Assembly: GCA_902776765.1 (NCBI GenBank)
Contig: CACYRP010000030.1
Span: forward strand, 1-52,339
Reading direction: 5' to 3'
Length of the DNA: 52,339 nucleotides
Source of the DNA: Fibrobacter succinogenes
Lineage (GTDB): Bacteria > Fibrobacterota > Fibrobacteria > Fibrobacterales > Fibrobacteraceae
Shown: piece after piece, positions 39,582 through 47,225 of the stretch
Layout: every line of letters starts with the position of its first letter
Numbering within the stretch: position 1 is the stretch's first letter
Notes under the pieces: model-generated
What the model was told of the DNA's origin: nothing
Seen by the model: the letters and a program-made list of their open reading frames with translations, nothing else
Databases searched by the model: none
Translations under genes and position numbers: made by a program

Positions 39582-41444
39582 ATGCCCACCGCTCACGAAA
39601 TTCTAAAATCCGTCTTTGGCTACGATTCCTTCCGCCCCATGCAGGAAGAGATTATCAACCACGTTGTCGCACGCAACGACGCTCTGGTTTTAATGCCCAC
39701 TGGTGGCGGAAAGTCCATTTGCTACCAGATTCCGGCCTTGATGTTCAAGGGCATCACGGTGGTCATTTCGCCGTTGATTTCGTTGATGAAAGACCAAGTG
39801 GATGCGCTAAATGCAAACGGCATCGGGGCAGATGCGCTCAACAGCAACAACGAAGAAGGCGAAAACGCGGCCATCCGGGAACGCTGCAAAGCAAGTCAAA
39901 CCAAGATTCTCTACATTTCGCCGGAGCGTTTGCAGCGAGAAATTCCATGGATGCAACAGCACTTGAATGTTTCGCTGTTCGCCATCGACGAGGCTCACTG
40001 CATTTCGCAATGGGGGCACGATTTCCGTCCGGAATACACACAGCTCGGTGGGCTGCACCAGGCGTTCCCGAGCGCAACAGTCATGGCACTGACGGCAACG
40101 GCTGACAAGCTCACAAAAGAAGATATTGTCAGGCAGCTGAACTTGCGTGACTTTAAACTTTTCGTGAGTTCCTTCGACCGCCCGAATCTGAGTCTCGATG
40201 TGCGGCGTGGTTATTCCGCTTCTGAAAAGCTGAAGGCGATTCTGTCTATCATTTCAAAGCACAAGCACGAATCGGGAATCATCTATTGCCTTTCGCGCAA
40301 GAATACCGAGAAGGTCGCCGCAGACCTCATCAACGCAGGCGTTTATGCAAAGGCGTATCATGCGGGGCTAACCGCCGAAGAGCGCAACAACGTGCAAGAG
40401 GATTTCATCAACGACAATATCGATGTCGTGTGTGCCACAATCGCTTTTGGCATGGGCATCGACAAGAGCAACGTCCGTTATGTTATCCATTACAATCTCC
40501 CCAAGAGCATCGAGAGTTTTTATCAAGAAATCGGGCGTGCGGGCCGCGACGGACTCCCTTCCGAGACCGTGCTGTTCTACAATTTTCAGGACATCATCAC
40601 GCTCCGCAAATTTGTAAATGAAAGCGGCCAACGAGATATCAACTCCGAGAAACTCGACCGCATGCAGGAATACGCGGAATCGCAGGTTTGCCGTCGTCGC
40701 ATTTTGCTCAATTACTTTGGCGAAAACAATAGCAGCAACTGCGGGAATTGCGACATTTGCAAGCACCCGCCACAGCGTTTCAACGGCACGATTCTCGTGC
40801 AAAAAGCGCTCTCGGCCATCAAGCGCACTGGCGAGCATATCGGCTTTTCAATGACCGCCGACATTCTCAAAGGAACGCTCACCGACGAAATTGCCCAAAA
40901 GGGTTACAACAAGCTCAAGACTTTCGGTGTAGGGGCCAAGACAACGCTCAAGCATTGGCACGATTACATGCTACAGATGTTGCAACTCGGCTACATCGAA
41001 ATTGCCTACAACGAAAACAACCACCTTAAAATTACCGAGAGTGGTAACGAGGTTCTCTTCGGGAAAAAGACGGCGGAACTTGCCATCGCGGCAAAAGCAG
41101 AAGCAAAAGAAGACGCAAAACCGAGAAGCAGTCACACATCATTCGGTCGCGCGGCATTTTCGCGCACTTCTGCCGGCAATACACATTCGACCTACGCGCG
41201 CTCTTCAGACTCCGACGAAGACAATTCCTTATTCGAAGTTCTGCGAAAAGTCCGAAGGCGAATCGCCGATGAAAACAACTGGCCCGCCTACGTCGTGCTT
41301 TCGGACCGCACGTTAAAAGACCTCGCCTACAAGGCGCCAATCACCATCGATGAACTGCAAGACGTATTCGGTTTCGGCGAAATGAAAATCCGAAAGTTCG
41401 GGCAGCAATTCGTAGATGCCATCTGCGATTACATGAGGCAATAA
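39582..41444 (+). CDS. recQ: ATP-dependent DNA helicase RecQ
   Basis: 3'-to-5' helicase of recombination and repair. 620 residues: Walker A MPTGGGKSICYQ (Lys44), FAIDEAHCISQWGHDFRPEY near 133, MALTATA, IAFGMGIDKSNVRYVIH, SFYQEIGRAGRDG, then the zinc-binding cysteines in CRRRILLNYFGE and CGNCDIC (about 370-395), the RQC winged helix, a Ser/Ala/Lys-rich linker and an HRDC domain (about 540-615). Length and order agree with bacterial RecQ. Ends at a hairpin (41446-41476) facing skp. Confidence 0.95.
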   Translation: MPTAHEILKSVFGYDSFRPMQEEIINHVVARNDALVLMPTGGGKSICYQIPALMFKGITVVISPLISLMKDQVDALNANGIGADALNSNNEEGENAAIRERCKASQTKILYISPERLQREIPWMQQHLNVSLFAIDEAHCISQWGHDFRPEYTQLGGLHQAFPSATVMALTATADKLTKEDIVRQLNLRDFKLFVSSFDRPNLSLDVRRGYSASEKLKAILSIISKHKHESGIIYCLSRKNTEKVAADLINAGVYAKAYHAGLTAEERNNVQEDFINDNIDVVCATIAFGMGIDKSNVRYVIHYNLPKSIESFYQEIGRAGRDGLPSETVLFYNFQDIITLRKFVNESGQRDINSEKLDRMQEYAESQVCRRRILLNYFGENNSSNCGNCDICKHPPQRFNGTILVQKALSAIKRTGEHIGFSMTADILKGTLTDEIAQKGYNKLKTFGVGAKTTLKHWHDYMLQMLQLGYIEIAYNENNHLKITESGNEVLFGKKTAELAIAAKAEAKEDAKPRSSHTSFGRAAFSRTSAGNTHSTYARSSDSDEDNSLFEVLRKVRRRIADENNWPAYVVLSDRTLKDLAYKAPITIDELQDVFGFGEMKIRKFGQQFVDAICDYMRQ

Positions 41445-41445
41445 A

Positions 41446-41476
41446 AAATCCCGCAGCACACGCCGCGAGATTTTCA
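41446..41476. terminator. Hairpin between convergent recQ and skp
   Basis: AAAATC(C)CGC ... GCG(A)GATTTT with A and T flanks, probably bidirectional. It is followed at 41495-41524 by a GGTCCTTCCGCC-TTC-GGCGTCAGGATGACG hairpin repeat of the ATGACG class. Confidence 0.6.
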
Positions 41477-41533
41477 TTCATAAAATTTAACTGGGTCCTT
41501 CCGCCTTCGGCGTCAGGATGACGAGGGCGGAAA

Positions 41534-42049
41534 CTACCTATTATTCAAATAGTTCAGCACCTTGTTCGTAAGGTCGTTTTCCTTTTTCCAGAAGAGTACA
41601 GCGCCGGTGGCACGATCAACCACCATGTCATAGCCTTCCTGGAGCGCAATCTCATTTACCGCCTTGCGGATGAGCTGGATAATCGGAGCACTAACCTTTT
41701 CGTTTTCGGTGATGAGTTCTCCGTTACGGCCATAAACGCGGTCGATGAACGACTTGAGTTCCGTATCTTTCTTGTTGTATTCGGCTTCGAGTTCGCGCTT
41801 CTTTTCATCCGAAAGCATAAGGACTTGTTTGTCCAAGCGTTCCTTGATGGCAGCAAGTTCCTTCTGCAAAAGGTTCGCCTGCTGTTCCCATTTTGCCACT
41901 TGGCGGTCGTATTCTTCTTGAGCCTTTCTGGTGCCCTTATAACCGTCAAAGATAATCTTTGAGTCCACATGGGCAATGCGAAGGCCATCTTCGGCAAAGC
42001 TTGCACAAGCAAAAACTACCGAAAGTAAAACGATCAACTTGCGAATCAT
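41534..42049 (-). CDS. skp: OmpH/Skp-family periplasmic chaperone
   Basis: 171 residues with a signal peptide (MIRKLIVLLSVVFACASFA, cleaved before EDG). The mature protein starts LRIAHVDSKIIFDGYKG, then a long helical hairpin rich in Lys, Glu and Gln (about 45-120), then APIIQLIRKAVNEIALQEGYDMVVDR, the usual Skp closing region. Skp holds unfolded outer-membrane proteins in the periplasm for BamA. It follows bamA by 18 bases on the same strand with GGAGGAG before its ATG, so the two form an operon, as in many Gram-negative bacteria. Confidence 0.88.
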   Translation of the reverse strand: MIRKLIVLLSVVFACASFAEDGLRIAHVDSKIIFDGYKGTRKAQEEYDRQVAKWEQQANLLQKELAAIKERLDKQVLMLSDEKKRELEAEYNKKDTELKSFIDRVYGRNGELITENEKVSAPIIQLIRKAVNEIALQEGYDMVVDRATGAVLFWKKENDLTNKVLNYLNNR

Positions 42050-42067
42050 AACGCTCCTCCAGTCAGG

Positions 42068-44854
42068 TTAGAAAGCCTGACCAATGACAAAGTTGAATTC
42101 CATATCGCCAACCTTGCTGTACTGCGTACCCGTGTTGTAAATTTCACCCGGGTCAAGCGGCCAAGCAAAGTCGAAACCGATAATACCGAGCATCGGCACC
42201 ACGACGCGGAAACCAAAACCGATATCCTTCTTAAGCTTTGTCGGATCCCATTCGCTGAGCGGATTCTTTTTCGGCTTATCGATTCTCTTTTCCGAATCAA
42301 TGCGATCACCAAACACGTTACCGGCATCAAAGAAGAACGGCAAGAGGTAGAAAGTCTGCGGCACAAGGGCTAGCTGGAGTTCTGCACCAATGTACTGGTA
42401 GCTGCGACCCAAGCGGCTGTTACCGATAGAACCGGAGCTATAACCACGGAGCATACCGTCGTAACCGAGTACGCCACCCATTTTATACAACGTACGGTGC
42501 TGCAACTTGTCGCCAAAGATAACGCCGTATTCGTTTGTAAGGGCAATCGAGAGGCGATCGCGGAAGAGCGGGAACCACCACTTGATAGAGAGGTCGGCCT
42601 TTATGAATTCAAAGTCACTGCCAAAGTACTTGTTGGCCCACAGCACATCGAGCACGTAGCGAGAACCTTCCGTCGGGAACTGCGGCAAGTTCTTGTCGTC
42701 ACGCTGGATGCGGAAGTTGAATGCCGATTCAATACCCGTGTAAACCACATAGCTATTGTCGATGTTCGGGCCCTGGTCGTTCATGAGCCAGCCGTAACCA
42801 ATCTGGCCGTAGAAGTAGTCATCCGGCCACTTGAGGCGCTTACCCACAAAGATATTACCACCATAGCGAGTAATGTCGTGGTCGTCATAATCTTCCATGT
42901 TCCACCAAGAGTAGCTGAGGCTTGCACCCAGCGTAATCGGCTTGTCGAGGAACCACGGTTCGGTAAAGCTAAGTGTTGCGCTCTTCTTATCGGCGCCATA
43001 CTCAAGGTTAAGGGCGGCCTGCTGGCCATCACCCATACAGCAGTTCGGGATAGAAATACTTGCCGTACCGACAAAGCCATCACTTTCGCTATAGGAAACG
43101 CCCAAGCTGAACTGACCCGTACCGGCCTGCTTTTCCTGAACAGCAAAGTCCAAATCCACTTCCTGTTCGCCCACCACCTTGATGTCGGGCACAACCATGT
43201 CGAAGTAGTTGAGCTGCATAATATCACGGAAGCTACGCTCCAAAGCGGACTGGCGATAAGTATCGCCCGGGTACAGACGCACTTCGCGGCGAATCACCTT
43301 TTCGTTCGTCTTGGTATTGCCACGCACATGAACTTTATGGATCTGAGCCGGCAAGCCTTCATTCATCTTGTAGGCGAGGTTCACGATAGAATCGTTTTCG
43401 AAAGTTCTTTCTTCGTCGAACTGGGCAAAGAGGTAACCGTCTTCGCGATAAGAATCGAGCAAAGCCTTACGAGAAGCTTCATAGAGGTACTGGTCAAACA
43501 CGGCACCGCTATCCAAACGGAACACGTAACCAAGCATAGCATCGCTCTGGACTTCGTTACCGGTAAAGTGGAGCCCGCCCATGTAATAGCGACGACCTTC
43601 GGTCACATCGATATGCACAATGATATCGCTAGAAGTCTTGATGTTATCGTACTTGTAGAGCGCCGGAATCATGTCTTCGATCATGTAACGCACGAGGAGC
43701 TTGCTTTCGTAAGCGGTACGTTTCTTGATCTTCAAGAGGGAATCAATCTTCGGGTTGCTCCACTTTTGGTCCTTGACCAAGTCCAGCCATTCCTTACGGG
43801 CAGATTCATATCGGATAATGTCGTTCAGAATTTTCCAAACTTCTTCTTCGTTCTTGACCTGCTGGACACGTCTTGTCACGGGATTCTTGTCGCTTGCCTT
43901 GCGCATGTGCCTGTAATAGTGCGTCACTTCCATCGTCGGCTTGCCAGCCATCTTAAAGAATGGGCTCGTAGAATCGGCCAAAGCATCGTTCAATTGCGAG
44001 TAAAGCGGAGCCAAGCGTTCTCCAACCGGCACCATGCGTCCAAGGTAGAACAAGCACGTAGAATCCGGGAGGTATTCGGCATGGAAGTCATTCAGTTCTG
44101 CATCCAAAAAACCGAAATGGCGGAACACATTCAGCACGGTATCGCGGTCAGCTTCAAAGACGTTTTCCTTGAATTCGCCGCCACCCCACCACTGGTTTTC
44201 CTTGGAGAGCATATGATCGGTGATTTCTTCGACCGGCACGTGATCGTTGCCTTTAACATCGACACCACGGATACGCACCTTGGAACCTTCGCGAATCACA
44301 AAGGTCACCTTGTTCTGGTATTCGTCCACCGGTTCTTCGCGGTAGCCCACTTCGGCAAGAAGGAAGCCTTCGGAGCGGTAATGGTCGAGCAAAGCCTGGC
44401 GAGTGCGTTCCAGTTGAGCCTTACTGTAAACCTGGCCTGCAATCATATGGATTTTCAAACGAAGATCATCTTCGGAAACTTCGTCGCAGCCATCCAAAAT
44501 AGCGGTATCGAGAGCCGGGAGTTCCTTGACCTTGAAGACCAAGTCCACATAGGAACCGTCATCACCTACATAGTCCACCCATGCAGTCACATCGTCAAAC
44601 AAACCGGAAGCGTAAAGCGTACTTACCGAGTTTTGCACCTTTTCAGAAAGCGTTGACGGGGAAAAGCTCTGCCCCGTGCGGATACCGACACGCCCTAAAA
44701 CAGAGCGTTCGTCCATGTGGTGTGTACCTTCGACACGAATCTTGTTGATCTTATTCTCAACCATATACTTGTCGGAAATTTGCGACATGTCCAACAGCTG
44801 GGCATTCGACATACCGACCAAAGCAAGAACGAATAAAAGCGAACGGGAACGCAG
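42068..44854 (-). CDS. bamA: Outer-membrane protein assembly factor BamA, non-ATG start
   Basis: About 928 residues of the Omp85 family: POTRA domains in the N-terminal half (IRVEGTHHMDERSV, VRIRGVDVKGNDHVPVE, LHFTGNEVQSDAML, VHVRGNTKTNEKVIRREV) and a C-terminal beta-barrel with YSESDGFVGT, LSFTEPWF, GYDGMLRGYSSGSIG, IGFDFAWPLDP and a terminal Phe. The last two thirds of the POTRA part contain an unusual long helical insertion (roughly 270-390). The first ATG or TTG would cut the signal peptide in half; reading upstream gives LRSRSLLFVLALVGMSNA, so the start is probably CTG at 44854 (AGG six bases upstream) or ATT at 44857. Confidence 0.9.
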   Translation of the reverse strand: MRSRSLLFVLALVGMSNAQLLDMSQISDKYMVENKINKIRVEGTHHMDERSVLGRVGIRTGQSFSPSTLSEKVQNSVSTLYASGLFDDVTAWVDYVGDDGSYVDLVFKVKELPALDTAILDGCDEVSEDDLRLKIHMIAGQVYSKAQLERTRQALLDHYRSEGFLLAEVGYREEPVDEYQNKVTFVIREGSKVRIRGVDVKGNDHVPVEEITDHMLSKENQWWGGGEFKENVFEADRDTVLNVFRHFGFLDAELNDFHAEYLPDSTCLFYLGRMVPVGERLAPLYSQLNDALADSTSPFFKMAGKPTMEVTHYYRHMRKASDKNPVTRRVQQVKNEEEVWKILNDIIRYESARKEWLDLVKDQKWSNPKIDSLLKIKKRTAYESKLLVRYMIEDMIPALYKYDNIKTSSDIIVHIDVTEGRRYYMGGLHFTGNEVQSDAMLGYVFRLDSGAVFDQYLYEASRKALLDSYREDGYLFAQFDEERTFENDSIVNLAYKMNEGLPAQIHKVHVRGNTKTNEKVIRREVRLYPGDTYRQSALERSFRDIMQLNYFDMVVPDIKVVGEQEVDLDFAVQEKQAGTGQFSLGVSYSESDGFVGTASISIPNCCMGDGQQAALNLEYGADKKSATLSFTEPWFLDKPITLGASLSYSWWNMEDYDDHDITRYGGNIFVGKRLKWPDDYFYGQIGYGWLMNDQGPNIDNSYVVYTGIESAFNFRIQRDDKNLPQFPTEGSRYVLDVLWANKYFGSDFEFIKADLSIKWWFPLFRDRLSIALTNEYGVIFGDKLQHRTLYKMGGVLGYDGMLRGYSSGSIGNSRLGRSYQYIGAELQLALVPQTFYLLPFFFDAGNVFGDRIDSEKRIDKPKKNPLSEWDPTKLKKDIGFGFRVVVPMLGIIGFDFAWPLDPGEIYNTGTQYSKVGDMEFNFVIGQAF

Positions 44855-45199
44855 AATAGACCTACCTATAAAAGCAGTTTATTAAAATTTCTTGCCAAAA
44901 ATACAAAAAATATACGCTCCCGCCCACTCGGCATTTTTCAAAAGCGCCCAAACAACCGATGTACGGGAAATATGGGATAAAAGTCAGCCACGCCCACACC
45001 TTTACACTTTTTGAAAATTTCAGGTTTATGACAACCGCATTCCATATATATGAATAATCCCAGTCTAGCGTTTTCGTAAAAGAAAAAGAAACATCACAAA
45101 TCAAAGCGCAGAGCAAGAGCTTTATATATATTTAAGGCGAAATTTTAAACTCAAGGTCGCTTCTAAATTTAGAGGAGACCACAACCTATTAAGGATACT
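44855..45199. other. Divergent intergenic region bamA / paaK
   Basis: 345 bases without a supported gene. On the minus strand TATTTTTG (44903-44896) fits the TAnnTTTG promoter box and would give bamA a leader of about 35 bases. On the plus strand TAAATTTA (near 45152) and AAGGATACT before the ATG serve paaK. Otherwise AT-rich, without repeats or clear hairpins. Confidence 0.5.
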
Positions 45200-46507
45200 A
45201 TGCGCTCTACAGCCTGGAACGACGAAGAAAACAAAGTCTTGCCCGAAATGGCACTTGACTTTATGCCCGAAGAAAAATTACGCGAACTGCAATTGCAGCG
45301 TTTGCGTGCAACCGTGAAACTCGCCTACGAAAAAGTTCCGCTGTTCCACGAACGCATGGTCGAAAAAGGCGTGAAGCCCGAAGACATCAAGACATTGAAG
45401 GACATCGTAAAGATTCCGTTCTCCATGAAGAAGGACTTGCGCGACACTTATCCGTATGGTCTTTTCGCCGTGGACATGAGCGAAGTCGTGCGTTTGCATG
45501 CAAGCTCCGGCACCACCGGTAAGCCGATTGTCGTCGGTTACACCAAGGAAGACATGGAAGTCTGGGCACAGGTTGTCAAGCGCGGCCTCCTCGCTTGCGG
45601 ATTCCGTAGCACAGACATTGTGCAGAACTTCTACGGCTACGGCCTCTTCACTGGCGGCCTTGGCATTCACGGCGGTTTCGAAGCCCTTGGTGCAACTGTT
45701 GTGCCGATTAGCGGCGGCAATACCGAACGCCAGGTGATGCTCATGAAGGACTTTGGCGTTACCGCAGTCGGCGGCACTCCGAGTTACTTTGTCCGCATCA
45801 TTGACGTTGCCGAAAAGATGGGCGTCGATATTTCTAAGTTGAACGTAAAGCGCGGCATCTTCGGTGCTGAACCGTGGAGCGACGGCATGCGCGACTATAT
45901 CGAAGAAAAGACGGGCATCAAAGCTTACGATATTTACGGCCTTTCTGAAATTGTCGGCCCGGGCGTGGGTTGCGAATGCGAATGCCGCGACGGTATTCAC
46001 ATTTTCGAAGACCACTTCTACCCCGAAATCGTGGACCCGGAAACGCTCGAACCACTTCCGGACGGCGAAGAAGGCGAACTCGTCATCAGTACGCTCAGCA
46101 AGCGCGCTATGCCGATTTTGCGCTACCGCACCCGCGACATCACCGCTATCGAAAAGACCAAGTGCGCCTGCGGCCGTACCATCCGCCGTATCCGCCGCAT
46201 TGGCCGCCGTAGCGACGACATGATCATCATGCGTGGCGTGAACGTGTTCCCGAGCCAGATCGAAACGGCACTCCTCCGCGCCGAAAAGGCACTTCCGCAC
46301 TACCAGATCGTTCTCGATACCAAGAACAACATGGATACGCTCGAAGTCAAGGTCGAAGTTTCTCGCGACATGGTGAGCGACTCCATGAGCGATATGGAAC
46401 AGCTCTCCAAGAAGTTCAAGCACTCCATCGAACAGATTCTTGGCATTTCCTTGCCGCGTAGTGAAGGCAAGGCCAAGCGCGTCATCGACAACAGAAAGAA
46501 GATTTAA
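45200..46507 (+). CDS. paaK: Phenylacetate-CoA ligase
   Basis: 435-residue AMP-forming adenylating enzyme that makes phenylacetyl-CoA or an aryl-acyl-CoA. Motifs: HASSGTTGKPIVVGYT (phosphate loop), YGYGLFTGGLGIHGG, GAEPWSDGMRDYIEE, YDIYGLSEIVGPGV, ELVISTLSKRAMPILRYRTRD, and GRRSDDMIIMRGVNVFPSQIE, all typical of PaaK. In rumen anaerobes arylacetate activation feeds reductive carboxylation to phenylalanine or the reverse; an indolepyruvate oxidoreductase would be the expected partner but is not in the window. A conserved inverted-arm element and an ACT protein gene follow. Confidence 0.9.
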   Translation: MRSTAWNDEENKVLPEMALDFMPEEKLRELQLQRLRATVKLAYEKVPLFHERMVEKGVKPEDIKTLKDIVKIPFSMKKDLRDTYPYGLFAVDMSEVVRLHASSGTTGKPIVVGYTKEDMEVWAQVVKRGLLACGFRSTDIVQNFYGYGLFTGGLGIHGGFEALGATVVPISGGNTERQVMLMKDFGVTAVGGTPSYFVRIIDVAEKMGVDISKLNVKRGIFGAEPWSDGMRDYIEEKTGIKAYDIYGLSEIVGPGVGCECECRDGIHIFEDHFYPEIVDPETLEPLPDGEEGELVISTLSKRAMPILRYRTRDITAIEKTKCACGRTIRRIRRIGRRSDDMIIMRGVNVFPSQIETALLRAEKALPHYQIVLDTKNNMDTLEVKVEVSRDMVSDSMSDMEQLSKKFKHSIEQILGISLPRSEGKAKRVIDNRKKI

Positions 46508-46635
46508 ATTAGGTTACAGGTTGTAGGCTGTAGGTATTAGGAATAAGAATCATGCACTTCGTGCATCTCTATTGGGCGGCTCTGCCGCGATTGTTCACCT
46601 AAAGCCTAATCCCTAACGCCTATTACCTAGCAACG
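46508..46635. repeat. Inverted-arm element E2 with two small hairpins
   Basis: Begins at the paaK stop. Left arm 46508-46541 (TTAGGTTACAGG and further TAGG units), AATCA, hairpin TGCAC-TTC-GTGCA (46553-46565), TCT, seven bases, hairpin GCGGC-TCT-GCCGC (46576-46588), and a right arm of CCTAA units (46596-46635). Same architecture as E1 at 6143-6263; the stems differ but stay paired. Confidence 0.8.
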
Positions 46636-46655
46636 TTTATACAAGGAGAAATTTT

Positions 46656-47081
46656 ATGAAAATTCCACAGGTTTCCGTTTTTGTCCAGAACCGTCCGGGT
46701 CGTCTCCAGGCTGTTTGCCGTTCGCTCGCTGACGCAGGGATTAACCTTCTCTCGCTCACGCTCGCCGATTCCGGCGAATTCGGCCTTATCCGCCTGATTG
46801 TGAACGACTCCGAAAAAGCTGTTGCCGTGCTCGAAAAATCCGGCCTCAGCGCCACGATTACCGACGTTGTCGCATGCCCTGTCGAAGACAGAGTGGGCGG
46901 CCTCGCCGACCTCTTGGACGTTCTTGGCGACTTGCAGATTGACTACATGTACGCATACCCGTCCGAATGCAAGGCTGCAACGAACATCATGATTCTTCGC
47001 TTTAGCGATACCGAAAAGGCGCTCAAAGTCTTGGAAGCAAAGAACTTCAAGACTCTCAGCACTCAAGAAATGCTGGGATAA
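46656..47081 (+). CDS. Tandem ACT-domain protein
   Basis: 141 residues made of two ACT domains (KIPQVSVFVQNRPGRLQAVC...LIVND, about 1-65; and DRVGGLADLLDVLGDLQIDYMYAYP...MILRF, about 72-135). ACT domains bind amino acids. Genes for such double-ACT proteins often accompany paaK and indolepyruvate oxidoreductase in anaerobes, so it probably senses an aromatic amino acid for that pathway. AAGGAG precedes the ATG. Separated from paaK by element E2 (148 bases). Confidence 0.82.
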   Translation: MKIPQVSVFVQNRPGRLQAVCRSLADAGINLLSLTLADSGEFGLIRLIVNDSEKAVAVLEKSGLSATITDVVACPVEDRVGGLADLLDVLGDLQIDYMYAYPSECKAATNIMILRFSDTEKALKVLEAKNFKTLSTQEMLG

Positions 47082-47085
47082 GAAC

Positions 47086-47148
47086 TAGTTACTAGTTCTA
47101 AGTTACTAGTATTTAGACAATCTGAGTTACTAGTGCTTAGACAATTGC
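47086..47148. repeat. TAGTTACTAG tandem repeats after the ACT gene
   Basis: GAACTAGTTACTAGTTC (a palindrome) followed by two copies of a 24-base unit, AGTTACTAGTATTTAGACAA and AGTTACTAGTGCTTAGACAA, each with a few more bases. Same unit as in the rnpB-upstream and hisH-downstream elements. Confidence 0.65.
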
Positions 47149-47156
47149 CTATAGCA

Positions 47157-47186
47157 AAACGCCCTGGCCGATAGGTCAGGGCGTTT
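47157..47186. terminator. Terminator between the ACT gene and CotH lipoprotein
   Basis: 13-base stem AAACGCCCTGGCC / GGTCAGGGCGTTT with a GATA loop and one G-T pair; usable from both sides of this convergent pair. Confidence 0.8.
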
Positions 47187-47225
47187 GGATTTGTGTTAAA
47201 AGTGAAATTCAAGCGCAGAGTGCTA

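Noticed and set aside
42497..44656. 719-codon open frame on the plus strand opposite bamA
   Set aside because: It is the shadow of the bamA codon pattern; no start signal and no recognisable domain, while bamA is certain on the other strand.
45278..46423. 381-codon open frame antisense to paaK
   Set aside because: Low-complexity His/Ala/Phe-rich translation typical of an antisense shadow; paaK has all its motifs.
47086..47148. Short spaced repeats considered as a CRISPR array
   Set aside because: Units are too short and degenerate, spacers are not unique, and no cas genes are in the window.
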